From contig NZ_RBKT01000001.1 of the NCBI RefSeq assembly GCF_003633685.1, positions 6,634,001-6,698,000 on the forward strand: 64,000 bases of DNA, given 5' to 3'. The position numbers and the translations under genes are program-made. Below are positions 49,633 through 57,876 of this stretch, one piece after another. Each line of letters starts with the position of its first letter. Position 1 is the first letter of the stretch. The notes beneath the pieces were generated by a model. It did not search any database, had not been told where the DNA came from, and worked only from the letters and a program-made list of their open reading frames with translations. The DNA comes from Micromonospora pisi. Lineage in GTDB: Bacteria; Actinomycetota; Actinomycetes; Mycobacteriales; Micromonosporaceae.

Positions 49633-50282
49633 CGATCCGCGTACTGCTCGCCGACGACCAGGTGATGATCCGCAGTGGCCTCAAGCTCATCCTCGAAGAC
49701 CAGCCGGACATCCGCGTCGTCGCCGAGGCGTCGGACGGCGTCGACGCGATCGCAAAGGCCCGCCAGTTGCGCCCCGACGTCTGCCTGGTGGACATCCGGA
49801 TGCCCCGGCTCGATGGCATCGAGGTGACCCGGGCACTGGCCGGGCCAGGCGTGCCCAACCCGCTGCGGGTCATCGTCGTCACGACATTCGATCACGACGA
49901 ATACGTGTACGGGGCACTGCGCGGCGGTGCGACCGGCTTCATCCTCAAGGACGCCGGCCCGGCCCTGCTCGTCGAGGCCGTACGCGCCGCCCACAACGGT
50001 GACGCGCTCGTCTCCCCGTCGATCACGGTACGACTGCTACGTCACCTGACCGGGCCGGCACCACAACCCGGCAGGTCGCTGCCGTCGTTGTCGGACCGCG
50101 AGATCGAGGTGGTACGGGAGATCGCCCGTGGCCGTACCAACTCGGAGATCGGGGCCGAGCTGTTCATCTCCCTGAGTACGGTCAAAAGCCACCTGTCGAC
50201 AATCCAGACCAAGCTCGGTCTCCGTAACCGTACCGAGATCGCCATCTGGGCCTACGAGAACCGGATCGTCGAGACCGCCTGA
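49629..50282 (+). CDS. LuxR/NarL-type response regulator
   Basis: 217 residues from ATG 49629, overlapping the kinase stop. Receiver domain: LLADDQVMIRSGLKLIL (acidic pocket), LVDIRMPRLDG (phosphorylated aspartate in VD) and VVTTFDHDEYVYGAL. The C-terminal LuxR HTH is LSDREIEVVREIARGRTNSEIGAELFISLSTVKSHLSTIQTKLGLRNRTE. It should be phosphorylated by the preceding kinase and probably controls the divergent ABC exporter genes. A bidirectional terminator follows. Confidence 0.95.
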   Translation: MTIRVLLADDQVMIRSGLKLILEDQPDIRVVAEASDGVDAIAKARQLRPDVCLVDIRMPRLDGIEVTRALAGPGVPNPLRVIVVTTFDHDEYVYGALRGGATGFILKDAGPALLVEAVRAAHNGDALVSPSITVRLLRHLTGPAPQPGRSLPSLSDREIEVVREIARGRTNSEIGAELFISLSTVKSHLSTIQTKLGLRNRTEIAIWAYENRIVETA

Positions 50283-50312
50283 ACGCCGTTGCTTCGGGAC
50301 CGATACGAGGAT

Positions 50313-50371
50313 GGCCGGACGATCTCCTGATCGTGTCGATCAGGTGGGATCGTCCGGCCGTCGCTCGTTTT
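50313..50371. terminator. Terminator between response regulator and surface protein genes
   Basis: Arms GGCCGGACGATC (50313-50324) and its complement (50348-50359); the inner part cctgatc/gatcagg (50326-50332 and 50338-50344) extends the stem with a small mismatch. A TTTT run (50368-50371) follows on the plus strand. It separates the plus-strand regulator from the minus-strand surface protein gene and may act in both directions. Confidence 0.88.
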
Positions 50372-50426
50372 GGCTACTGCAATCGCCCGTACGAACGTAT
50401 CCGGGTCATGCTCTCTTTCTTCGAGG

Positions 50427-52850
50427 TCAGGCGATGCCGCCTCGACGTCGAACCAGCCGGTTACTGATCGCGAGGAATGCGATACCAAGGACGATCATGG
50501 TCAGGGCGACGGTGACATAGGTGGAATTCCGGCTTCCGGTGACGGGCAGAGTGCCTTTACGGACCGTGAGGGTTGCCGAGGCGGGAGAGCCCGGGCCGCT
50601 CTCGACCGAGGTGACCGGAAGCGTCGTATTGACCTTCGTTCCGGTGCTTGTAGCGGTGACGTTGACCGACACCGTGCAACTCCCGCCGGCCGGCAGGGTC
50701 GCGCCGAACAGGCTGATGCTGCTGCTACCGGGAGTCGCGACGATCGTGGCGGAGGCGCAGTTGGTCTGCGCGGCGCTGGGAGTGGAGACCACCAGTCCGG
50801 CAGGAAGGTTGTCGACGAAGCTGACGCCGGTCAGGGGCGTGCCCGGGTTGGGGTTGGTGAGGGTGAACCCCAGCGACGTGGTCCCGTCGACGGCGATGGT
50901 GCCGTCCGCGAAGGCTTTCGCGATTGTCGGTGCTGCGGCAGCCCTGACGGTGACGCTTGCCGCGGCGGGGATACCTGGGCCGCTCTCGTTCGAGTCCACC
51001 GGGCCGCTCGTGTTGACCTTCGTTCCGCTGGTTGTGCCGGTGACGTTGACCGAGAACGTGCAGGTCCCGCCGGCCGGCAGGGTCGCGCCGGTCAGGCTGA
51101 TGCTGGTGCCGCCGGCGGTCGCGGTGATCGTGCCGCCACCACAGGAACCGGTCAGTCCGTTGGGAGTGGCGACCACCAGTCCGGCAGGAAGATTGTCGAC
51201 GAAGCCGACGCCGGTCAGCGGTGTGCTCGGGTTGGGGTTGTTGATAGTGAAACTCAGCGACGTGGTCCCGTCGGCCGGGATGGTCGTGTTCCCGAAGGCC
51301 TTGGAGATCGTCGGTGGTGTGGCGGGCGCGACCGTGACGCTTGCCGAGGCGGTAGCGCCCGGGCCGCTCTCGTTCGAGTCCACCGGGCCGCTCGTGTTGA
51401 CCTTTGTTCCGCTGGTTGTGCCGGTGACGTTGACGGAGAACGTGCAGGTCCCGCCGGCCGGCAGGGTCGCGCCGGTCAGGCTGATGTTGGTGCCGCCGGC
51501 GGTCGCGGTGATCGTGCCGCCGCCACAGGAACCGGTCAGTCCGTTGGGGGTGGAGACCACCAGTCCGGCGGGCAGCGCGTCGGTGAAGTTGACGCCGGTC
51601 AGGGGCGTGCCGGTGTTGGGGTTGGTGAGGGTGAAGCTCAGCGCCGTGGTCCCGTCGGCCGGGATGGTGGCGTCATCGAAAGCCTTGGAGATCGTCGGCG
51701 GTGCCACGACCTCGGCGCCAACCGCGACGCTTGCCGAGGCGGTAGCGCCCGGGCCGCTCTCGTTCGAGTCCACCGGGCCGCTCGTGTTGACCTTTGTTCC
51801 GCTGGTTGTGCCGGTGACGTTGACGGAGAACGTGCAGGTCCCGCCGGCCGGCAGGGTCGCGCCGGTCAGGCTGATGTTGGTGCCGCCGGCGGTCGCGGTG
51901 ATCGTGCCGCCGCCACAGGAACCGGTCAGTCCGTTGGGGGTGGAGACCACCAGTCCGGCGGGCAGCGCGTCGGTGAAGTTGACGCCGGTCAGCGACGTAC
52001 CCGCGTTGGGGTTGGTGAGGGTGAAGCTCAGCGCCGTGCTCCCGTTGAGCGGGATGGTGGCGTCATCGAAAGCCTTGGAAATCGTCGGCGGTGCGATGGA
52101 TGCCGTGCAGAACGGTCGCGTGATGGTGTTGTGGATCAGTGTGACGGCGCCGTTTCGGGCCAGCACGCGTCCGGCAACGGTGGCTCCCTCTCCCAACGTC
52201 GCCGATTGCAACGCCAAGATGGTCCCGACGAAGACGCTTCGGGTGTTCAGCGTCGCCGAGCTGGTGACCTGCCAGAACACATTGCACGCCTGGGCGCCAC
52301 GGATCAGGTTGATCCGACTGTCGGTCGCGGTGATCAGGTCGGATCCCACCTGGAAGATGAAGACCGAGTTGGGATCATTCGCCCCGTCCAGCGTGAGAGT
52401 GCCCGTCAGAGACATGGTGGCGGGCGACCTGTACGCCCCGGCAACCAGGGTTTGGCCGCCGAGGTCGGCGCTTACCGTGGCGGTCGTCGGCTCTGCTGCG
52501 GCGAAGTTGTACGCCGTGGTCAGAGCGGCCTGGGCCTGCATCGCTTCGGTGTCACCGACGTGTGTTTCGCCGTTCACCACCGGGGCGCCGGTGACGGAGG
52601 TGCCCGGCCAGACCCCCAGGTCCCCGTTGATGACCGACGGGCCGACGGGGGGTGGGACGTCGGTGACCGCCTGGCCAGCCAACACCCCGTAGGACTCGGC
52701 AACCCCCAACGGAACCGGGGCCTGGGCCCAGGCCGCTGGCATCCCAGCGATTCCAACCACGATCGTCGTAGCGGCGACGGCTCCCGCCATCGCCGCCGCG
52801 GTCGACCGACGGCGTACGCGGCACGCGCGAGCCAAGCGGATTAGCGACAC
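50427..52850 (-). CDS. LPXTG surface protein with ice-binding-like domain and four tandem repeats
   Basis: 807 residues from GTG 52850 (GGGGGAAG upstream). A signal peptide ends near AWA (about residue 42). Residues ~43-255 follow the ice-binding-like DUF3494 pattern, with VINGDLGVWPGTSVTG and GDLIT/AGRVLARNGAVTLIHNTI-like strands. Four DUF11-like/beta-sandwich repeats of about 120-130 residues follow, each with LTFTLTNPN or TLTNPNPGTPLTGV, NLPAGLVVSTPNGLTGSCGG, ATLPAGGTCTFSVNVTGTTSGTKVNTSG in parts. LPVTG (768-772), a 20-residue hydrophobic segment and RRR end the protein, a classical sorting signal. Anchored by a sortase, it would project from the cell wall; the role of the ice-binding-like domain is unknown. 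Confidence 0.93.
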   Translation of the reverse strand: MSLIRLARACRVRRRSTAAAMAGAVAATTIVVGIAGMPAAWAQAPVPLGVAESYGVLAGQAVTDVPPPVGPSVINGDLGVWPGTSVTGAPVVNGETHVGDTEAMQAQAALTTAYNFAAAEPTTATVSADLGGQTLVAGAYRSPATMSLTGTLTLDGANDPNSVFIFQVGSDLITATDSRINLIRGAQACNVFWQVTSSATLNTRSVFVGTILALQSATLGEGATVAGRVLARNGAVTLIHNTITRPFCTASIAPPTISKAFDDATIPLNGSTALSFTLTNPNAGTSLTGVNFTDALPAGLVVSTPNGLTGSCGGGTITATAGGTNISLTGATLPAGGTCTFSVNVTGTTSGTKVNTSGPVDSNESGPGATASASVAVGAEVVAPPTISKAFDDATIPADGTTALSFTLTNPNTGTPLTGVNFTDALPAGLVVSTPNGLTGSCGGGTITATAGGTNISLTGATLPAGGTCTFSVNVTGTTSGTKVNTSGPVDSNESGPGATASASVTVAPATPPTISKAFGNTTIPADGTTSLSFTINNPNPSTPLTGVGFVDNLPAGLVVATPNGLTGSCGGGTITATAGGTSISLTGATLPAGGTCTFSVNVTGTTSGTKVNTSGPVDSNESGPGIPAAASVTVRAAAAPTIAKAFADGTIAVDGTTSLGFTLTNPNPGTPLTGVSFVDNLPAGLVVSTPSAAQTNCASATIVATPGSSSISLFGATLPAGGSCTVSVNVTATSTGTKVNTTLPVTSVESGPGSPASATLTVRKGTLPVTGSRNSTYVTVALTMIVLGIAFLAISNRLVRRRGGIA
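51336..51992. repeat. Nearly identical 390-bp tandem repeats in the surface protein gene
   Basis: Bases 51336-51602 and 51726-51992 are identical over 267 bp at an offset of exactly 390 bp (130 codons), including third codon positions. The neighbouring repeats at 50950-51250 match with scattered differences. This indicates recent duplication or gene conversion inside the gene. Confidence 0.95.
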
Positions 52851-53175
52851 GTACTTCCCCCACCTATCAAGACCCTGCCCCCCGGGCAAGATTCGGCATG
52901 CAAGTTTTGGACTGGCGCACCGTCACGTGGTCAAACGCCACAACGCCTCTCTCGGATCGTATCGTCACCAAAAGGGTGTATTGACGCTAAATGCCACAGA
53001 CGGGCTATAGTGGGATGATGTACGGCGTGTCCACGCCCAGTTGCGTTCAGCGTGCTCGCGGGGAAGTCGACTACCGACGTCCCGGGGATCCTGACGCATG
53101 CTGCTCGGCACCGTCGCCCGCACTGGGGTGGCGGGTGGAGCCAAGGGGGTCCAGACCGAAGTGGCCGACGACGTC
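52851..53175. other. 325-bp upstream region of the surface protein gene
   Basis: No credible gene. The stretch is the leader of the surface protein gene and also the end of the exonuclease III gene, both on the minus strand. It is locally more AT-rich (52940-53020), as expected of a promoter, but no -35/-10 pair can be named with confidence. Confidence 0.7.
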
Positions 53176-54003
53176 TCAGAGCACCGCGACGGCCGGGCCG
53201 GTGCCGGTGGCCGGGGCGGGGCCTGCCGCCGGTCCGGTGTCGACCACGATCGGGGCATGGTCGGAGGGGCCGGTGCCCTTGCGGGCCTCGCGGTCCACGT
53301 ACGCCGAGGAGACGCTGTCGGCGAACCCGTCGGTGGCGTACACCAGGTCGATTCTCATGCCCTTGTTCTGGTGGAACATCCCGGCCCGGTAGTCCCAGTA
53401 GGTGTACGGGTGCGGTCCCTTCATCGGGGTGGGGACCACGTCGCGCAGGCCGAGTGCGCGTAGCTCGGCCAGGGCCTGCCGCTCGGCCGGGGTGACGTGG
53501 GTCGAGCCGACGAAGAGCGCCGGGTCCCAGACGTCGGCGTCGGTCGGGGCGACGTTGTAGTCCCCGCAGACCGTCAACGGCCGGTCGGGGCGCAGTTCGT
53601 CGGCGAGGGCGTCGCGGAGAGCCGCCAACCAGGAGAGCTTGTACGTGTAGTGCGGCGAGTCCGGGGTGCGCCCGTTCGGCACGTAGATCGACCAGACCCG
53701 TACGCCGGCGCAGGTGGCGGCGAGGGAACGGGCCTCCGGTTCGGGGAAGCCGGGTTCACCGGGGAACCCGACCACCACGTCGTCGAGGCCGACCCGGGAG
53801 AGGATCGCCACGCCGTTCCACCGGCCGTTGCTGTGGCTGGCCGCCAGGTAACCGAGCTCGCCGACCTCGGCCACCGGGAAGGCGCCGTCGGGGCACTTCG
53901 TCTCCTGGAGGCAGACGACGTCGGGGCGGGTGTCGTCGAGCCAGGCGAGCAACCGGGGGAGTCGGGCCTTCACCGAGTTGACATTCCAGGTAGCCAGGCG
54001 CAT
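53176..54003 (-). CDS. xth: Exodeoxyribonuclease III
   Basis: 275 residues from ATG 54003. Family marks: MRLATWNVNSVKARLPRLL, DVVCLQETKCPD, GDYNVAPTDADVWDP, FHQNKGMRIDLVYA and a C-terminal GPSDHAPIVVD with the catalytic histidine. This is the XthA type of the EEP superfamily: AP endonuclease and 3'-5' exonuclease in base-excision repair. A C-terminal tail of about 20 residues is alanine/proline-rich. Housekeeping gene in position between the PAC2 and surface-protein genes. Confidence 0.95.
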   Translation of the reverse strand: MRLATWNVNSVKARLPRLLAWLDDTRPDVVCLQETKCPDGAFPVAEVGELGYLAASHSNGRWNGVAILSRVGLDDVVVGFPGEPGFPEPEARSLAATCAGVRVWSIYVPNGRTPDSPHYTYKLSWLAALRDALADELRPDRPLTVCGDYNVAPTDADVWDPALFVGSTHVTPAERQALAELRALGLRDVVPTPMKGPHPYTYWDYRAGMFHQNKGMRIDLVYATDGFADSVSSAYVDREARKGTGPSDHAPIVVDTGPAAGPAPATGTGPAVAVL

Positions 54004-54135
54004 GTGCACAGCCTGCCGCATTCCGGGCCGGCATGCCTGTCGTGCCGCGCCAGCCTGAGCGCGCGGCCGTCGGTGCCTGTGGTGCCGGCCGTCCCGGGCC
54101 CCGGCCGGCGGCGATCACGCAGGTTGTCCTGGCCA

Positions 54136-54169
54136 CCCGGCCGGCGGCGATCATCGTCGGCCGGCCGGG
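54136..54169 (-). terminator. Hairpin behind the PAC2 gene
   Basis: Arms CCCGGCCGGC (54136-54145) and its complement (54160-54169) with an inner gcgat-atcgt pair. It lies 11 bp behind the PAC2 stop in its reading direction. A direct repeat ccggccggcggcgatca (twice in 54100-54155) surrounds it. Confidence 0.7.
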
Positions 54170-54179
54170 TTCCGGGGGG

Positions 54180-55103
54180 TCAGGCTCCGGGGGTGTCGCC
54201 GGGGCGGCCCTGCTGTTCGGCGAGGAACCGTTCCAGTTCGGCACCGAGTTCGTCGGCGGTGGGCAGCGATCCGGGTTGGCCGGTGAGCAGGTTGGGCCCG
54301 CCGCGTCCACGGGTGAAGGCGTCGTACTGCTCTTCCAGGGCGTGCACCAGCGCGCCGGCTTCGTCGGTCTGGGCTACCTGCCGGTCGATGTCGGTGCGGA
54401 CCAGTTCAGCAGCGTTACGCAGCCCCTCGGTCGGCAGCAGCAGGCCGGTCGAGCGGGAGATGGAGCTGAGCAGGAGTTCGGCGGCGGCCGGGTACTCCGA
54501 CTGCGAGACGTAGTGCGGCACGTGTACGGCGAACCCGACCGCGTCGCGCCCGATCTGGCCGAGCCGGTATTCGAGCAGGTGTCCGACGCCGGCGGGCACC
54601 TGCACCCGCTGTAGCCAGGGCTCGTGTCCGGTGATCAGCTCCGGCCGGGTGGCGTGCGCGGTGACTCCGGTCGGCCGGGTGTGCGGTACGGCCATCGGGA
54701 TCGAGTTCAGTCCGACGGTCAGGCGTACGCCCAGCCGGGTGGCGAGTGCGATCACAGCGCTGGTGAACCGCTCCCACTGGAGGTCCGGCTCGGGGCCGGT
54801 GAGCAGCAGGAACGGCGTCTCGGCGTCGTCGTGCAGCAGGTGCAGTTCGAGCTTGGGTTCCTCGTACGACTCCCAGTGGTCCTCGACGAAGATCATCGTG
54901 GGTCGGCGGGAACGGTAGTCGAGCATCTGGTCGATGTCGAAGGTGGCGATCGGCCGACCTTCCAGCGTCGACAGGAGCTGCTCCCGGGCCAGCCGGGTCG
55001 CGTTGCCGGCGTCGACGAAGCCGGTCAGCGCCTGGATCAACACCGGCTGACCCAGCTCGGGCAGGTCGTCGGTGAGCTGGTAGAGCTCGTGCGGATCGAG
55101 CAC
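54180..55103 (-). CDS. PAC2 (proteasome assembly chaperone 2) family protein
   Basis: 307 residues from GTG 55103, preceded by GAGGAGGTCC; longer frames to 55217 are not supported. The PAC2 fold shows PVLIQALTGFVDAGNATRLAREQLL, then RRPTMIFVEDHWESYEEPKLELHLLHDDAETPFLLLTGPEPDLQWERF and SIPMAVPHTRP. Actinobacteria possess 20S proteasomes and many encode such proteins, but for most the role is not proven. The acidic C-terminus after residue 255 includes GGPNLLTGQPGSLPTADELGAELERFLAEQQG. Confidence 0.93.
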   Translation of the reverse strand: MLDPHELYQLTDDLPELGQPVLIQALTGFVDAGNATRLAREQLLSTLEGRPIATFDIDQMLDYRSRRPTMIFVEDHWESYEEPKLELHLLHDDAETPFLLLTGPEPDLQWERFTSAVIALATRLGVRLTVGLNSIPMAVPHTRPTGVTAHATRPELITGHEPWLQRVQVPAGVGHLLEYRLGQIGRDAVGFAVHVPHYVSQSEYPAAAELLLSSISRSTGLLLPTEGLRNAAELVRTDIDRQVAQTDEAGALVHALEEQYDAFTRGRGGPNLLTGQPGSLPTADELGAELERFLAEQQGRPGDTPGA

Positions 55104-55610
55104 CGGTAAGGACCTCCTCAACGGGATGCGCCTACGACAGACGTCACCTCGGTGTACGCAACGCTTCCGCCATCTTGGTGCATTCCGTTCGGCGACTCCG
55201 TCACCCCCCTTGAGCATGCCTCGCGATCGGGTGTTCTAGGTAGGCGTGCGGGGGCCCCGCCCATTCCTGTCAGGGGCTGGGCGGGGTGGGGGAGCCGGCT
55301 CGGCCACGCCGGGACCACCGGCACCGGCCAGGGAGTATGGCGTAATGGTTGGTCGGTGGTGAGCCGATCGTCCTAGGTCATCTCACCTGTTCAGTGGAGG
55401 TGGTGGCCGGATGCTCTCCGTGCTTGCCGCTTCGAAGGTAAATGACTGAATCATCCGTCAACAGGCTTATGCCTCGTATGCCGGTCTCGCGTGGCTTAGG
55501 GGGTCGCGCCCGCGCCTGTCGTACGCTGCCCGGTTGGCCGAGGGCCAAGTGTGGCGAGAGCCACGCCGTCACCCTCCGTAGTGGCGATTTTCCCTGCCTA
55601 GCCTCGTCGG
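55104..55610. other. 507-bp divergent promoter region, no gene
   Basis: Between the PAC2 start (minus) and the lysozyme-like gene (plus). Several GC-rich inverted stretches occur, for example around 55240-55300 (gcgtgcggggg ... ggcggggtggggg), but no conserved ydaO-like c-di-AMP riboswitch, which often precedes cell-wall hydrolase genes in actinobacteria, could be matched. Confidence 0.65.
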
Positions 55611-56522
55611 ATGCGTGACGACGACAGACCTGACACCAAGGACGACGCCGCAGGCACCACTGACCGAACGGACGAGGCGGTCTCCATCGAGCCGGCGAGT
55701 TGGGCCCGGCGCCGGATCTCCGAGGCCCGGACCTGGCTGGCCCGACGATGGTCCTCCGACAACTGGGCCCGGCTGACCGGGCAATGGAGTTCACTGGGCC
55801 GGACCCGCCCGGTTCCGCGTACGGTCGCGGTCGGGTTGCTCTGCGCGCTCGGCCTGCTCGCCTTCACCCAGGGGCGGATCGCCAGCGGGAACACGCCGGT
55901 CGAACGTGAGCCCGCCACAGCGGCGGCGCTCGTCGAGCGGGCCCAGGCCGAACGGGCCGCCTCCCGGTCGGAGAAGCGTGCCGTGCCGAGCCAGGAAGCG
56001 AGCGCGAACCCCGACGTACCAGCCGCCGCACCGGCCCCGGAGCAGCCGGCGCCGCCGCCCGCCCCGCCGGTCGACCCGGGCCCGGTGGCCGGGCTGAGCG
56101 GGGTGCAGATGGACAACGCCAAGGCGATCGTGCGTACCGGCCACGACATGGGCATGCCCCGGCGCGCCCTGATCATCGGGGTGGCCACCGCCATGCAGGA
56201 GAGCAACCTGCTGAACCTGGCCAACGACGCCCTGCCCGAGTCACTGAACCACCCGCACCAGGGCACCGGCTGGGACCACGATTCGGTCGGCCTGTTCCAG
56301 CAGCGTACGAGCAGCGGTTGGGGTCCGGTCGACAAGCTGATGGACCCGGCGTACGCCACCGCGCAGTTCTTCAACGCGCTGCGCCGCATTCCCGGCTGGC
56401 AGCAGATGGCCCTGACCGACGCGGCGCAGGCCGTGCAGGTCTCGGCGTTCCCCGGCTACTACGCCCAGCACGAGGGCGCGGCGACCGAGGTGGTCGACGC
56501 GATCATCCCGCCTAACCGGTGA
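55611..56522 (+). CDS. Exported lysozyme-fold (transglycosylase-like) protein
   Basis: 303 residues from ATG 55611. A hydrophilic N-terminus of about 70 residues precedes one membrane segment (VPRTVAVGLLCALGLLAFTQG), then a charged helix and an A/P-rich linker (about 125-160). The C-terminal 140 residues read SGVQMDNAKAIVRTGHDMGMPRRALIIGVATAMQESNLLNLAND with a catalytic glutamate in MQESNL, then DHDSVGLFQQR and DPAYATAQFFNALRRIPGW: the lysozyme-like fold used by actinobacterial peptidoglycan hydrolases. It would cleave or remodel the cell wall outside the membrane. The 3' end overlaps the convergent gene by 11 bp. Confidence 0.9.
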   Translation: MRDDDRPDTKDDAAGTTDRTDEAVSIEPASWARRRISEARTWLARRWSSDNWARLTGQWSSLGRTRPVPRTVAVGLLCALGLLAFTQGRIASGNTPVEREPATAAALVERAQAERAASRSEKRAVPSQEASANPDVPAAAPAPEQPAPPPAPPVDPGPVAGLSGVQMDNAKAIVRTGHDMGMPRRALIIGVATAMQESNLLNLANDALPESLNHPHQGTGWDHDSVGLFQQRTSSGWGPVDKLMDPAYATAQFFNALRRIPGWQQMALTDAAQAVQVSAFPGYYAQHEGAATEVVDAIIPPNR

Positions 56523-57468
56523 CCACGATCCGGTCCAGGTCCGCCGTCCGGTCCCGCCGGTTGCCGACCTCGACCGAGTTGGCGCCGGCCCGCAGCGACA
56601 GCTCGACCGAGACCGCGGCGACCGGACCGTCGTCGGAGCCGGTGTCGGCGAAGGAGACCGTCGTCGGCGTCCCGTTGACCGTGAGCGTGCCGGACCGGCG
56701 CTGGTCACTGACGTAGTAGAGGGTGACCGTGTACCGGCCGTCGTTCGGTACCACGAGCTCGGTGATCCGGACGATGTTGCCGGAGCCGCCGCCGATTCCG
56801 GTCACCACCGTGCCGCCCGAGGCGTCGGCGACCGACCGGGTCCTGGTCCGACCCCGACGATCCGCCGCCGGCCCCTCGGCCTCCACGGACGTGGTGAAGA
56901 CCGGCGGCGGTGGGGGCGGCACCGGCAGTTGGTGAGGTTGGTTGACCGGGTCGGCCTGCTGCGGGGGCGGTGCGTCCGGCGTACCGGTGACCGCCGATGG
57001 GGAGGCCACCGCGCTGGTCGGCGCCGGGGTCGCGGACCGGGAGGTGCCACGGCTCGCCGCCGGGCCGGGGTCGGCGCTGGTCGAGCCGGTCGCCGCGGTC
57101 GTCGCCGCCGGATTCAGGCGCGGGTCCGCCGGTCGGGGCAGCCCCGGCGACGCCGGTTGGACCTGTTGCTCCGGGCCCGCCGGGTCCGCGCCCTGGCTGG
57201 CGAGCACGGGTACGCCGACCGCCGTCGCCACGGTGGCGACCGCGACCAGCACGGTGACCCGACGGCGTCGGCCACCCGCCCCACGGCGCGGCCCGGGGCG
57301 GGACGGCTCACGCTCTGTCGCACCCTGCGGCTCGGGATCGGTTGCCCGTACCACCGGAAGCAGTGCTGTCGCCGCCGCGTCCTCGGGTCGTACCGGTCGA
57401 CGTCCGGTGGGCGGGAGCCATCCACCTATCCGCAGCGGTACGGGGCTCTCGTCACCTGTCCCGGCCAA
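56512..57468 (-). CDS. Membrane-anchored protein with C-terminal carbohydrate-binding-like domain
   Basis: 318 residues if the TTG at 57468 is used, which has GGGAGGAAC before it; this is the best start, as upstream frames lack homology. A cytosolic segment of about 70 residues is followed by one membrane segment (RRRVTVLVAVATVATAVGVPVLA) and a long S/T/P-rich linker. The last 120 residues, VEAEGPAADRRGRTRTRSV, then GNIVRITELVVPNDGRYTVTLYYVS, NSVEVGNRRDRTADLDRIVV, match a CBM6/CBM35-type jelly roll. It would sit outside the cell and bind glycan. Its 3' end overlaps that of the lysozyme-like gene by 11 bp. Confidence 0.82.
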   Translation of the reverse strand: MAGTGDESPVPLRIGGWLPPTGRRPVRPEDAAATALLPVVRATDPEPQGATEREPSRPGPRRGAGGRRRRVTVLVAVATVATAVGVPVLASQGADPAGPEQQVQPASPGLPRPADPRLNPAATTAATGSTSADPGPAASRGTSRSATPAPTSAVASPSAVTGTPDAPPPQQADPVNQPHQLPVPPPPPPVFTTSVEAEGPAADRRGRTRTRSVADASGGTVVTGIGGGSGNIVRITELVVPNDGRYTVTLYYVSDQRRSGTLTVNGTPTTVSFADTGSDDGPVAAVSVELSLRAGANSVEVGNRRDRTADLDRIVVTG

Positions 57469-57673
57469 AGTTGTTCCTCCCGTACGCCTTCCGGACCTTT
57501 CACCGCCCGACGACGCTACCGCAGTCGGGTCGGCGGCAAGACCGGCCGTACGGCCAGCTCGGGTGATCAACGACGTTTGATCAAGTCGACCACTGTGGAA
57601 GGACTCCCCGTTCGATCCGGTGTGCCGCTCGACCAGGGTGGGTACAACTGAGGGACGACGAGAGGGGTACACG

Positions 57674-57823
57674 ATGTCATCACTGGTGCGGCGGGTCAGA
57701 GCCTTCCTCCAGTCGCCCCGTGGGCGGCAGTTGGTCGACCGGGGTCGGCGTGAGCTGGCCAAGCCGAGCAACCAGCAGCGGTTGCGCCAACTCCTGTCCC
57801 GGTTCAACGGCCGGCGCCGCTGA
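57674..57823 (+). CDS. Small basic protein, 49 residues
   Basis: ATG 57674 with GAGAGGGG upstream. The protein MSSLVRRVRAFLQSPRGRQ continues with LVDRGRRELAKPSNQQRLR and ends FNGRRR; fifteen basic residues in 49. An amphipathic helical basic peptide of this type recurs in Micromonosporaceae as I remember, next to EcsC-type genes. Could bind nucleic acids or lipid. Function unknown. The EcsC gene follows after 53 bp, probably co-transcribed. Confidence 0.75.
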   Translation: MSSLVRRVRAFLQSPRGRQLVDRGRRELAKPSNQQRLRQLLSRFNGRRR

Positions 57824-57876
57824 CCGAGCCGCCGGGCGTTGCACCGGGCGCCCGGCGCCGGCCGCTCCTCCCACCG

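Noticed and set aside
50940-52080. A CRISPR-like pattern in the surface protein gene
   Set aside because: The long tandem repeats are in frame, 390 bp apart and encode protein domains; there are no short repeats with unique spacers.
55104-55610. A possible c-di-AMP (ydaO-type) riboswitch before the lysozyme-like gene
   Set aside because: The conserved GGGGGACCC-type core and the downstream CCCGAACCCGTCAGCTAACC-like part were not found.
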